Source: Darksidea phi
Taxonomy: Eukaryota; Ascomycota; Dothideomycetes; Pleosporales; Lentitheciaceae
Direction: 5' to 3'
Assembly (NCBI GenBank): GCA_030770425.1
Contig: JASJFT010000065.1
Coordinates: forward strand, 104,829 to 168,828
DNA: 64,000 bases
The notes under the pieces are model-generated. The model had not been told where the DNA came from. It saw only the letters and a program-made list of their open reading frames with translations, and did not search any database. Position 1 is the first letter of the stretch; every line of letters starts with the position of its first letter. Below are positions 44,411 through 56,155 of the stretch, piece after piece. The position numbers were made by a program, and so were the translations under genes.

Positions 44411-45462
44411 TCACACCAGCACCCAAAGAGGCTGCGGCATCGGCCTACAGCTCACCTTCCTGCCCGCCCGCATCCTCGTCTCCTTGAGTCCGATGTAGGC
44501 TTCACGGCGGGCCGGACTACCCACAGTGACAGACCAGGTCTTGAGACCATAATAGACACCAATGTGATGGACAAGCCAACGCCCAAAGCTTCCGCCCTGG
44601 TCCTCTTCAGGCGTCTCGAAAAGCATCATCTCACGCTTGACCGCAGAGCTCGACGTGGGACTGCCCATGTCCCTCATCTTGCCATTGCGACCCACAAACA
44701 CGATCTCGTCGTCAGAAGAGTCAGGATCAGCAGGGAGTCCGTCGGCTTCGGCCCTACGTTCCCTGTCCTCCCACTCCTCCACAAACTTCCTCACCTCGCT
44801 CTCGAGATCCATGAGCAGACCCTTTGCGCCGCGGGAGCGTTTGAGCTTCTCGCGCAGCTCTTTAGGAACGACGCCAGGGCTTGTGGGTTTCTTAGCGACA
44901 GTCTTGGTGGCGGAGGCGGCTTTGCGGGCGGCGGTTTTGCGCTCGGTGGATTGGCGGGCGAGGCCGGCATCCCAGAGCGGCGCGAGGTAGTAGGGGACAT
45001 GGCGGACGGTGTGGGTAGGGTGGACTTCCCAGTCCTTTGGCTGGGGCGGTTCGACATAGGGGTTGTTCAAGAGGTGGTCTGATCATATCAATCAATTGCA
45101 GTCGGAGAGGGTGAGTGAAACCAACCATTCTCCCACCTCAACCTCCGCTTACTCCCTTCCCTCCCCTTAAGCAACGCCTCCCTCCGCTTCAGGCTATCCC
45201 TCCTAACCAACTCCTTTCTCTTATAGAGACCACCTTCCTTCGTGGCTGCTGAAGCCGGGACCGGATGCGTCGCGGAAGCAGCGCCAGTCGCGACGTCATC
45301 GAGCGGGATCTGGAGGCTGACCGTCGTGGTGCCTAGCACAGCATCGCCAGGCGCGGAGATGGTGACGGTGCTGAGCGCAGCAGTCGTCTGCTCCGTCCAA
45401 GCTTCGATGTCGATGGGCTGCGCGCCTTGGGGAGCTGCGGGCTCGGCGGAGTGGATGGCCAT
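44411..45462 (-). CDS. R3H-associated N-terminal domain / R3H-like protein
   Basis: Two exons (45126-45462, 44411-45078) over a 47-nt intron (donor GTTGGT, acceptor ATCAG) give 334 aa. The R3H-associated domain includes GLYKRKELVRRDSLKRREAL, SKRRLRWENDHLLNNPYVEP (formed across the splice) and HTVRHVPYYLAPLWDAGLA. A Lys/Ala-rich linker and a helical acidic region follow. The C-terminal block GRWLVHHIGVYYGLKTWSVT ... ARREAYIGLK resembles the R3H single-strand nucleic-acid-binding module of this family. Expected nuclear or RNA-linked; role unknown. Start at MAIHSAEPAAP, where family similarity begins; an upstream ATG would add an unlikely leader. Confidence 0.82.
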
Positions 45463-45932
45463 GGTTGCAGGGGTGGCGAGTGGCGGGGACCAGGGTGGTG
45501 GGGTGGAGTGAAGGCAACAAGCTGGAGAAGTCCTCAATGGGTGGGGAAGAGCTCAAGGACCGGCAGTGTAGTCTGGAGAGATGATTGCATCTGGGAAGAG
45601 GGCAGCTAGATAAAGCGCCGCGATAGTCAATGTAATCATGCAAGCTAGCTCGGAGCCAATCAGAGGCCAACGTGGGGTGCTGCGGATCAGACAGGGAGAG
45701 TCACACCTCGGTGACTGTATTGACTCCGCGGCGCAGTATGGGGCAAACGAGCTGCAGCTGGAGCGACTGGTCGCATCTGGTTGCTGCCTGTTGCTGATGC
45801 TATGTAGTGCTATCTTTACGGAAATGGGCTGTACGGAGAAACAAGAATATCTTCATTGCTGCGTGTTCACAACCATCAGAACTGTATACAATCTGCATAG
45901 CTCTGTTCCTGTCCAGCCCGATCCTGTCGGGT
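45463..45932. other. R3H promoter / aminopeptidase 3' flank
   Basis: No coding signal recognised in this 470-bp stretch between two minus-strand genes. Confidence 0.55.
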
Positions 45933-47190
45933 TCACTTGAACTCAGCAAACGCCAGTTCGTAAGCCAGCCCTAGCGTCAACCTCGCATGCTGAAGCATGT
46001 GATCGAAGCTCAGATACTCAATCTTGTCCTCAGTAGTGTGGATCTTGTTATCCGAATACTTGAAGTCGGACTCAATAACAAACGCAGACGGATAGCCGGC
46101 CTTGGACGCGCTGGCGTGATCGCTGCAAGCGTAGCCGCACTTGGTCAGAATGTACGGAATATCGCAGTACTCGGTAATGACCTCTTTGATGAATTCGGTA
46201 AGGCCGGGGTCGACGTAGTCGGTGATGACTCCAACAGACTCCGGCTCGCCTGCGTCGATGGTCTTTTGGACATAGCCAGTCATGTCTTGCTGCAGCATGG
46301 CTTTGACGTCCTTGCCATGCTTCTCGTATGACCGGAAGATGGCTTGGGAGCCGAGCAGACCGCCCTCCTCGGCAGAGTACCAATGGAACTCGACCGTGTT
46401 GGGTGCCTTGCCCTTGACAATGTCGTCCGACTTGAGCAGCACGCGGAGAGCCTCAAGAATTGTGACGGTGCCGCTGCCGTCGTCGTCGGCGCCGGGTGCG
46501 GCGAGGATGGAGGGAAGGAATAGGTTGATGCTGTCCTGGTGCGCGCCAATCACGACCGTCTTCTCGCTCTTGCCGGGAATGGTCGCAATGATGGACGACT
46601 GGCCCCATGGGTGGGAGAAGGCCTTGACCGAGGCGCCGTAGTCGAACGCTCCAGCCTTTGCCAGCGTGTCGTTGACCTGCCCCAGCAACCATGCCGACGA
46701 CTGAGCTCCATATGTTGACTTGTAGTAGCGAGTGTGGAAGGAGGTGAACGTCTCTAGGTGCTTGCGCATGTTGTTCTTCTGGAGTTGCTTGAGCAGCGGG
46801 CGGACAGTCTCGTTGTGGGCCGTCTTTGATGGAAACTCGACCTTGCGGACGCCATACTTGTCGCTGTTCAGAGCGCCGAGGTCTTGGGCATGTGTGATAT
46901 CGAAGAAGTTGATGCCCTCCTGCGAGCCCTGTTAGCCTGGAGTTCATGCTAGCACGAGGTGAGGTTTTCCGAGTTAGACCACCTTAAACAGCATAACATA
47001 CCCGTCGCAGCTCCCACTTCTCATCCTCGGTAATCCACCTTGTCTCCCCCGGCGCGAGCTCGATCAGGTACTCGTCCGGCTCAACGATCGTAGGCTGCGG
47101 GTCCTGTATGACGATCTGCGGGTCTTTCGGGTGGTGTATAGCTGCAGCAAGTGCCGCGGTGCACAACGGAAGCAATAGCGACGACTTCAT
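45933..47190 (-). CDS. LAP1: Secreted leucine aminopeptidase, M28 zinc metalloprotease
   Basis: Two exons (47002-47190, 45933-46928) over a 73-nt intron (donor GTATGT, branch GCTAAC) give 394 aa, the usual length of fungal Lap1 (about 380-390). Signal peptide [17 protein letters not shown], then an inhibitory propeptide ending before [11 protein letters not shown]. Zinc and catalytic residues typical of M28: VVIGAHQDS (His193), PGADDDGSG (Asp211-213), SAEEGGLLG (Glu250 catalytic, Glu251 ligand), QQDMTGY (Asp278) and KIHTTEDK (His360). Cys pair [20 protein letters not shown] matches the family disulphide region. Removes N-terminal residues from extracellular peptides for nitrogen supply. Frame intact. 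Confidence 0.93.
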
Positions 47191-47570
47191 CTCGGTTATG
47201 AATGTGCTGTAGAGCTGGAGATGATGTATCCCGTTCGTGTTTGATGTGTGGCGGGTGGTGCAGCGTTGGCGTAGTGATCGGAGATAGCGGGCTTAGCCGT
47301 ACGCGACTTTCCACCGGGGTCCCACTCTCTACTCTCTCAATAACTTGATGTCGTATTACTATTCCGCTTCATAACCTTGGGAACACTGTTGCTCACACAT
47401 GGATCGACTACTCGACGAGCTATGACATGATTTACCTCAATGTTTTGCCTAGCCAACAATACTGTAGCCTTTTAGGAATCTATGGGAAAGCGCTGTTACT
47501 AGTATCCCTGCCCCGAGAGACAGTCGGGTATGGTTAGACGAAAATATTTGGTGATTCGACTTAAGCGTGC
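47191..47570. other. Aminopeptidase promoter region
   Basis: 5' flank of the aminopeptidase gene; no other feature recognised. Confidence 0.5.
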
Positions 47571-47816
47571 CTAATATAACCTTGCCTTCCATTCGTTTGT
47601 ATAAAGCGATAGTTGAATTGGTGTGTATCCTATTTCTTTTAAGTATTTATCTTTGATATTTATAAGGATTTCTATTATGGGCCTCCGCGTCAGCGCAGAG
47701 CATATAACGTTGTGCTTCTTAGCTATTTCCGTATTATTAATTGATCCACCAGGCTTTAAGGATTTCAGTTCTTCAAGCGCAGCCTTAAGTGACCCTATAT
47801 TGGTGGTGATGGGCAT
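47571..47816 (-). mobile_element. Relic of a pogo/Fot1-type (Tc1-mariner superfamily) transposase, N-terminal HTH
   Basis: From MPITTNIGSLKAALEELKSL the frame reads KPGGSINNTEIAKKHNVICS ALTRR, the CENP-B/pogo-type helix-turn-helix that opens fungal DDE transposases (ALE-x-LKS ... I-x-x-IAKKH-V-x-x-LxRR). After the RR pair the sequence no longer follows the family, and no catalytic DDE region is present in the next kilobase. A 5' fragment of a dead DNA transposon. Confidence 0.6.
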
Positions 47817-49437
47817 TAGCCTCGTGCAGACGGTACTCGTGCTTATTTTTGTCCTCTGCAGGTGCGTGGGAAGTGTGCTCACTTTTCGCACAGGAATCTC
47901 TAGACTTAATCTGCATAGCATCGCCGATCTATTGGATTTGTCAAATAACCTAGTTCTAGAAGGCACCGTAAAGGAGGCAATCAATGCACCCGCCATTTTC
48001 GGCGCTTTCAGCTACTGGTAGTTAGGCCTTCCGGTGAGACGAAAACAGTCTCATGCAGCTTGCCCCAATCGCTTTCCCCGGCGCTCTAGGGAGACTAATC
48101 AGAATTTTAAGTGAATATTTTTCCGTGTTCGCAGACGCTGCGCATTACAGCACCTCCTAGAGAAGGTATGGATTCACATTTACCGAGCTCAGCTTCGGCC
48201 CAACGCTGGGTTCACACTGAATGATATGCTGTGATAGGTAAGACTCTCTAGCTTAGGGGCAAACTCTAGGCCGCTCTAACCCAAGGTCTAGCCAGTAAAA
48301 CATTTGCTCGATCTATACAATATTTTTTAAAATGCGCGTTGTAAACCTTTACACATCGAACTCGAAGCCTTTAGAGGTACTCCAAAGGAGACTAATAGGT
48401 CCAGAATGGTTCTTTTAAGCTGATGCTAGTTTGATATACCCGTTCAGCTATCTTCCTTTCGAGCCTGGTGACAGCCATCTCGCTTTCCCCTGTTTCCATT
48501 TCTCAGCTGAATACGATACTTTTATGCCGATCCATGCATTATCGACAATGGGATGAGAGGCTACATGAAAGGAAGTTCATTGGAGCTTCAGCTAGCCTCA
48601 CTCTGTCCCAGCTTTTGCGACCTTAATCGGGAGATACGGACTGCCGCGCCTCCCGAAGAAACTGCGTATGTGTTGTCTGCGAAACGGAATTACTGAGAGA
48701 GTTCGGTCTTTCTAGATTCTCAAGCAACTAAGTGCATATTGTAGATTGTAACTCATGCAATCATTAGCGAAATGGTTTGCGGCCTAGTCAGCAACTGTCT
48801 TGTCTTCGTGGCGCGGTTTCCACTCGCTACCCCTTGATTGTCTGTGCCCGAATAATCAATCTTGCTTTAGTGCCACCCACATTAGGGTCATGGTTGAGGT
48901 TCTCAATTCACTCCTTGAGCCTCACTGGTCAACAATCTCAGAGTCAGCTCCGGTTGCAGCTGGACACCTGACGCCAGGTTAAGCTTTAGGAGGCAGTAGA
49001 AGCCTAGGGTAGAAATGACGCGTACGACGCACAACTCCAAAACACTGTTGTCATCATCTAATTAGTCGTAATGGTCTAGCCTTGCATCCTTGACGCAGCA
49101 GACATGCAGTGGATTAGCCATCTGCAGTAGGGCTTACAAGCTTGGATATCAAACCCGACGTCCGAAGACCAGCAGCTGGGTGTCAGATTCCTATTCTGTC
49201 GACCTATAGAATGATCTTTTTGCCAAGGTTAAAGAACTAGGATGTTCAGTGTAGCTGCATGGTGCGGGGGAACAATCAAATGCGTAGACAACTCCGCGGT
49301 AGGTAGGCGCAAATATTTAAATACACAGGCTTCTGTTGGTATTCAGTCATCGCGTAGGAGTTGGGAACGGGCACGCAGTCGTATGCGTAATATTGGGCAG
49401 CATCTTCTACTTGTTTTCTATTCACCAACACTTCAGC
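47817..49437. other. Intergenic, no gene recognised
   Basis: Possible flanks of the transposon relic and the NLR gene 5' region. A small inverted repeat TGAGAC/GTCTCA occurs near 48,031. No supported coding segment. Confidence 0.45.
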
Positions 49438-52400
49438 ATGAAGGGTACTCTGAGGCCAATGAGGCACGTGTTCGGAGCGCCAAATGCCACAACCCTTGCC
49501 CATGTTAGATTTCTAAGTGTTTTCTCATCCAAAAAGAAATCTTCCATTCCATCCTCTAAAGTAGTGCCTGCATTTGGGTTACAGACACTACACGACCCCG
49601 AGTCGGCTGTAGTGGAGTAAGTGGCCTATTCCATGCATTGCAGCATATTTCTGACGTGCTGCTCTTCAGCATCGTATTCGTCCACGGCCTTACAGGCCAC
49701 CGCGAGGCGACATGGAAACACGGAGAAGCAGGCGATCCCTGGCCGAGGACCCTGCTTCCAAAGAGAATTCCGAACGCTCGGATTATGACTTTCGGATACG
49801 ATGCCAACATTACGGATTGGTGGAGAATTGTTGGCATGAATCGAATTGGAGACCATTCCCAAAGCCTGCTCGTCAGTCTCGCCAACTTCAGGGAGGTTGA
49901 TTATACTGTACGGTTAGACTGAAGCCATATTGTAGTTTCCTGCTCGCTAACAACGCTAGAATGACCGCCCTCTTATATTCGTAGCCCATTCCTTGGGCGG
50001 ACTAGTCTGTAAGGATGTACGGTAGCATTTCTGATCGAGTGTCCCCATCCAAAGAGAAAAATAAGGCTAACAATAAATCAAAGGCATTGACAGCAGCCAG
50101 AAGTAGTGCGGAACGCCACATTCAGAAGGTTCAAAGGAGCACTTGCGGACTCATGTTCCTCGGTACACCTCACTCGGGTGCCGACCGTCTTGCAGACGTT
50201 GCCACAAAGGTTGCTAATGCAGCCGGTATTTTCAAACAGGTAAATGTGGACCTCGTGAGGGTCCTCAAGAACGACTCCGAAGTGCTGGCTAGGATCCAGA
50301 GGGATTTTCACAATATGCTTCGGGCAGACGACCCAATCACCATTACTTGCTGCTTCGAGGAATTGCCTGTGCCGGTGTCCGGATTAGTAAGTCATCTAAT
50401 TTAAAATCCTTTCGGACACCACTCATGCATTCGTCTAGGTTGTCCCAAAGGAGTCAGGCATTCTGCCTGGATATGCCAATTTTGGCATCCATGCAAACCA
50501 CATGGACATGACGAAGTTCAAGGACGAGAATGACCACGGCTTCCCGGGGATTGTGGCTGCATTACAAAGATTGGTCAACGAGATCAAAAGACCTCAAAGT
50601 AAGTCATCAAGGGGACATTTTCTGCATGACGAAAAGGCGCTACTATACGTCTTCTAAGAATCAAGTTTCTAACTCCTTCAAGCCGATGATTCAGACAAAC
50701 TCCACTCAGTCAACGAAATCTACTTCGTTCCCAAAAATTCAAGCAGTCTCTTCACAGGAAGAGAGCAGTTACGTCAGAAACTGGAAGAGTCGTTTCCGTC
50801 ACCCCATGAGGATGATAAACAGAGATGCGTTGTGCTCCATGGACTTGGAGGATCCGGCAAGACACAACTTGCCCTCAAATTCGCCGAAACTTTTCGTGAT
50901 AAGTGCGTATAACACCCAAAATTAACATTGATATCTAATGGCATACGTCGCAGGTACTGGGGTGTCTTTTGGGTGGACGTCAGTAGCCAAAAGGCAGCCG
51001 AGCAAAGCTTCAAGGAAATTTCCCGCATCGGAGATGTCGGCGAGAGCATCGCATCAGCAAAATATTGGCTCTCAAATGTTGGAAAGCCATGGCTACTCAT
51101 CATTGACGGAGCCGATGACCCCGATCGCGATGTCGTTCAGTATCTGCCGGCGGCGAGCTACGGCCACATCCTCATAACAAGCCGAAATCCTGATTGCGGG
51201 ATGTTTCAGAGATCTGCGGTACACGAGGTCCAAGCAATGGATACCGAAGAGGGGAAGCAGCTGTTACTTAGAGCATCGAACATTTCCAACTGGTCCGGAA
51301 AGACTACTGAGACGGCTCTCAACATCGTGCGCGCGCTAGGCGCATTTCCTCTGGCGCTTACCCAGGCTGCAGGAGCGATCAGAGAAAGAATTTGCACTCT
51401 TCCTACATATCTTGATGACTTCTCTCGACATCGGAAAGATCTGCTGAAACATCCAGGACATGCGGTGGCAAGCCACAAGGAGAATGTGTACACCACCTGG
51501 AACTTGTCCTTCAAAAAAATTGAGAGCATGCAGACTGCGGATGCCATCAATGCAGTGGAAATGATGAAAGTGTTCGCTTTTCTACATTGGGACTCCATTC
51601 CGATTACTATATTCGAACGAGCTTGGAAGAATCGAAATTTGCGCAACGAGTCACAAAGGCAGCCATTAGCATCGCTAGGCGTCCTAAACCGCACATCTTC
51701 GGGATGGGACTCCTTCCCGGTCCGCAAAGGCCTTCGAATGTTGGCCTCTCACTCGCCTGTTGACCAGGAAACAGACGAGAAAGATATTTCAGCAGACATA
51801 CCCGCTCATTGTGTGTCCATACACAGACTAGTCCATCAATGGGCTCAGATTCGTCTACCAACTACAGAGCGCCAGCGATTTCAAGATATAGCAACTTCGC
51901 TGCTAGCTGAATCAATCTCTTTAAAGAAAGACGACGACAGTTCTGCATATCGCAGAGCATTAATGCCGCACGTCGACTACTGCCTGAGTCTAGATGGGAA
52001 CGAGGACAGAAGGTTCCGTGCCAATTACACCCATCGCTGGCAGCTTGAGTACGGCCCCAAGTTCGCCCTTGTTTACTCTGAATTCGGCCGTTTCCGAGAA
52101 GCAGAGAAGATACAGCGTCGTGTCACACAGGGATGTCGGGAATTACTCGGGGAAAACGCTCGGGAGACGTTGAAGGCTACAGCTGATATGGCGAGCACCT
52201 TTCGCCGTCAGGGCGTGCTGGATAAGGCGAGTAAGCTTCAGTCAGAAATTATGAGGTCAATGTGTCCGTCTTGGGAGATAGTGATGCTGACACACAGACT
52301 GTGAAATGCGAGCTGGCCGATACGTACCGGGACCAAGGGCACTGGCGGGAGGCGGAGGCTTTGGAAAGGCAAGTAATGGAAGAGAGAAAGGTTGTCCTCG

Positions 52401-53161
52401 GCCCCGATCACCCAGACACGTTAAAAACAATGGCCCACTTGGCGCAAACATATCGACGGTTAGGAGATTTCAAGCACGCGAAGACACTTCAAGAAAAGGT
52501 GTTGGGTTCCCGCCGGAAGATGTCCGGTGATTTCAGCAAAGATGCGCTCAAGGTTAAGGGTCAGCTGGCAGACACGTATCGAGACCAGGGACTATGGGAC
52601 GATGCCGAGCGCCTGGAGAAACAGGTGATAGAAGCATTGGATAAAGTCGTGGCACCATCGCACCCTCATATGCTGATTGCGAAGGGCGATTTAGCGGCAA
52701 GCTATCTCGGACAGAAACGTTGGCATGAGGCCGAGCGCGTCTTGGAACAGGTGGTAATGGACATGGATCGTGTGCTGGGCGGCAAGCATCCGCACAAGCT
52801 CAAGATGGCCGCAAAATTGGCCGTTTCGTATCGTGCCCAGGGCCGACTCGATGATGCGGAGACCTTGCTTCTAGAAGTGATAAAGGAGATGGAAGAGCTA
52901 AAGGGGGTGTTGGCAAAGGACCATCCGGACATTCTGAGAGCTAAGGGTTATTTAGCCGACACCTACCGGTGTATGAACCGTCTTGACGATGCTGAAGAGC
53001 TTGGAGAAGCGGTGCTGGAGTCTGCTAGAATAATGATGGGAGAGCGTCATCCGTATACACGGGATATCGCTCTTGGACTCGCGGATACCTACCGACTGAA
53101 GCAAAGGCTGGACGATGCAGATGCACTAGAGGCTAAAGTCGCTAGTGTTAGTGAGACATAG
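49438..53161 (+). CDS. NLR: SERAC1-like alpha/beta hydrolase - NB-ARC - TPR; two frameshifts as sequenced
   Basis: Exons 49438-49616, 49670-49895, 49960-50386, 50439-50598, 50683-50902 and 50954 to the end. N-terminal hydrolase effector: IVFVHGLTGHREATWKHGEA, ARIMTFGYDAN, nucleophile elbow VAHSLGGLVCK, GLMFLGTPHSGADRL. NB-ARC: P-loop VVLHGLGGSGKTQLALKFAE, WLLIIDGADDPD (Walker B), HILITSRNPD, LGAFPLALTQAAGAI. C-terminal kinesin-light-chain-type TPRs (LADTYRDQG, LGPDHPDTLKTMAHLAQTYR and about five more). This is a classical fungal NLR for non-self recognition and cell death. The frame shifts near 50,010-50,014, just after the elbow (VCK to MYGSIS), and near 52,257-52,260 between TPRs, with family sequence continuing on both sides. 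Either a recent pseudogene or sequencing errors. Confidence 0.8.
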
Positions 53162-53189
53162 CAGGTTGTTTATTTATGTAACACTCGGC

Positions 53190-53346
53190 ATACCTCGTCG
53201 GTCCCTCACGATTGACAGGACTGTGTATAGCTCTACAGGTCTATTATCGTGTATAAAGTGTGGGTATACTACCTCTACTGTGTATAAACTCATACTGTGT
53301 TTCGTGCGGACCTTACAAAGAGACTCGCACTATGTAAATCCAAACC
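53190..53346. repeat. Dispersed repeat, less mutated copy of the 25.5 kb repeat
   Basis: ACCTCGTCGGT, TATAGCTCTA, CTATTATCG and TATAAAGT occur in the same order and spacing as at 25,493-25,605. Where this copy has TG or CA (GTGTATAAAGTGTGGGTAT) the other has TA (ATATAAAGTATAGGTAT). This copy also has about 35 bp absent from the other (TTTCGTGCGGACCTTACAAA). Confidence 0.7.
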
Positions 53347-54113
53347 AAAAAACTTCAAAATTTGTTACCACCGTGCAGGGTGGCACACTCGTTTGACAAG
53401 GCACGGATTCCACATCGGAGCAGTAGTGCGTACGCCACGCGTCGAGTTCATGTACTGAAAAGCGAGTAAAGGAACACCAGAAGTGGGACGCATAACTATC
53501 TTCACGTTACTTCTGCAGCTACTATGTTTTGACCTAGTATTGCCTCAAGACTCGGACCGCTAAACAGCTTTGAGCCACCAGAATATGCTGCATCAGATGA
53601 ACTTCCCTCCCTCCTAGGCGCCCTTCTCAATCCTCTGCACTCTCCTTCTCCGCCGCTGAATAAGCAACAACATATACCCACACATTGATACCAGATAAGA
53701 AAACAGCCGGGGAATAAGCTAAATGGGTACCAGAAAGTCGACCGTTTGCGCCATCATGCACCCAGCAACCATGTGAGAAACGCCCCATGTTTCGATTCGA
53801 TCCCTCCCATTTTGGAAACGCCGTAGAGTCGTGAGTGTCCAAATGTTGAGAAGCCATCGATGAAAGCCGTACAGTCAAAGTCGAAAGTCGAAAGTAAAAG
53901 GTATTAGAGAAGAGCTCGATCGATCGTGGGCATCCGCGTCCGAATACTCGAAACCGATCGCAGCCCGCCCTAGCAAGAAAAGAAGCCCGGATGCGTAAGC
54001 ACCTTGCAACCCCATTCATGAACCCAACGATGCAGAAACATCATCTCCCATCATCCAAAAACGTAAGCAAAAGAGGACGACCGGCGCCGGGTAGATCAAA
54101 GTACGATCTACAG
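53347..54113. other. Intergenic; BEM1 3' flank
   Basis: No supported gene. The nearest 300-400 bp to BEM1 should be its 3' UTR. Confidence 0.5.
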
Positions 54114-56155
54114 TTACCTCGGAGTCGTCACCGAGAGCGTCAGTTTGGGATTCCTTTCCACTGCGATTGCCAAATCTTCATCGCTCTCAATCGGGTAATA
54201 TTTCCCCTCAATCTCATCCCTGTACTCCACATATAGTTCATCATTCTGTTCGTTGGGTTTGTCTATTGCTCTCCTCTCCTTCAGTTTGTTGTACAAGTCA
54301 ACAAACTTTAACGAGAGCGGCATGCGAATGACCACGCATTCGTCGTCCTCAAACCACACTTTGATTTTCAACGCTGATCCGGTGCCGGTGTTTGTCGATA
54401 CGTTGGAGACGGCTGAGAGACTTGAGTGCTGGTGTTGCATGGGTGGCGGATTGAGTCCGCCCATCGATGGGCCCCGCTGGTGGCTCGGGAAATTCGAACC
54501 TGTCGAAAATGGGGTTACAGGGGTGGAGGCCTGCTGCAGTTGGTCGGCGGATGATTGCCGCGAGGCTCCCTGTGATGGATCGGATGATTGCGCAGACTGC
54601 TGGGACAACCGGTATTCCTCCGCAGCGACATCCGGATCGATTTCGTAGTCGCCTTGTCTTGGCGCAAAGAAACTTTTGACTAGCTTTCCGGTTGTAATGT
54701 GCGGCCCTAGTTTTAGTAGATCCTTGATGTACTCGTCCAGGTTGGCGCGGCGACCGTTGGAGATGTTGTCGGTGACATAAGTGACAGGCCCAGGCATGAA
54801 CGGTAGCGTGCGCTCGCTTCCGTCCCCGCTGGTACCGGCTTCTACGGGAAATGTCGCGATTAGTTGGATCTGTAGATCATAAAAGTCTTGATACAGACGT
54901 TGCAGTTCCCAGTGTCGGCCATCCGACATCTGGCACTCAATGATAAACCAGAAAATGTCATCGGCGAAGCAGTAACGCGGCACGCAGGCCTTGACTGGCG
55001 CGAGCAGACTCGAGTCGGACGCGCGATATTGTTGTCGCTGCTGGCCCTGCGCAAGGGATGTCGTTCGCGAATGAGACGCGACCTGCAGACAGCCCAGTTA
55101 GGATGCGGAGGGAAAATTAGATTAGGCAAAACTCACCGAGTTGGCTTGACCATGACTCCCATTGGGCGCCCCGCTCGCCTGACTCTTGCTGCCCAGACTC
55201 ATTCTGTCCATGCCCTGTTGCAGTGTCTGCTGTGAGTTTGTCTCGAGCTTGCCGAGCGGTATGCTGCCGTTCTTGTAGTCGGCCGCCATCTTCTTCCATT
55301 CTTCGACTTTAGGTACACCTGCCCGACGGACAGCGTCCTGTGGGTCGGCCACGGCCTGGCCTGTGGTCATGTCACGTATTTCGATGAAGGAAACGGGTAT
55401 GAGCCCGGGGCCGCCTAGGCGTGTTATTGGTTTTGCGACGAACCATTCAGGGTTGGATTGTGCGATGACGATGATGGCCTCGCCCTCCTTGGCTTCGAGC
55501 TCGTCGGGTCGCTCTGCTTTGAAATCGTATATGACAACGCCGTAGACCATGGCGCCAGAGCCTTTCAGGGCGGCAGACATGCGACCGGCCATCATGTTGT
55601 TCATGGTGCCGGGACTCATCATGCTGCGTTCTTGGTAGCCTGAGTCGTGGGGCGCGGTGGGCTGGCTCGAGGGGATCGACTTGGCCGAGCCCCCGCTGTC
55701 GCGCACCGTCTTGCCCACGGGCTCAAAGTATGTGACAGGAACCAGCCCCCGCGTGCCGTGCAAGGGGTTGCACGCCTCGTACCAGTCTGTGTCGTTTTCG
55801 CGGCCGACGACGTGCAGGAAGTCGCCCTGCGAGAAGCTGAGGTAGCCCGAGTTGGGGTCGGAGTCGGGCGCTGCGTAGTCGTAGAGTGCCTTTATGACCT
55901 GTGGGTGGGGTTGTTAGCAATGGCACGTTTCTCGCTGCCTGCGCCGCGGGGCGGCAAGGGAGACCGGGAAAGGGGCGACTCACCTTCTTCGGAGGCACGA
56001 TGGCGATGGCGTCTTTGGGCGGGATGGAGATGTGGTGCGGCCGGCTGTCTTTCTCTCCTTTCATGGAGCGTCGGAACTGGTCGCGAGGTTAGCACTCTGG
56101 GCGGGTGCAACCCGGGGGTACGTTGGAAGAGGAGGCGGCGCGTGCGTACCTTCAT
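54114..56155 (-). CDS. BEM1: Bem1/Scd2 polarity scaffold (SH3-SH3-PX-PB1)
   Basis: Four exons (56150-56155, 55984-56076, 55137-55898, 54114-55082) join in frame to 609 aa; the first exon is just Met-Lys. SH3-1 about residues 34-90 (VIKALYDYAAPDSD ... GDFLHVVGREND); SH3-2 about 150-207 (YGVVIYDFKAERPDELEAKE ... GLIPVSFIEI); PX about 312-430 (PRYCFADDIFWFIIECQMSD ... ITTGKLVKSFFAPRQGDYEI); PB1 about 527-609 (LKIKVWFEDDECVVIRMPLS ... YPIESDEDLAIAVERNP). This is the diagnostic Bem1 order. It links active Cdc42, its GEF Cdc24 (through PB1) and PAK kinases at growth sites. MKFRRSMKGEKDS at the start matches Bem1 N-termini, supporting the tiny first exon. Confidence 0.96.

Noticed and set aside
46453..46947. 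164-codon minus-strand frame in the aminopeptidase
   Set aside because: Overlaps the M28 coding frame, which carries all catalytic motifs.
52255..52298. Intron instead of a frameshift in the NLR TPR region
   Set aside because: A GTCAAT...CACAG intron would not restore the downstream frame and would delete conserved TPR sequence; a one-base frameshift fits better.
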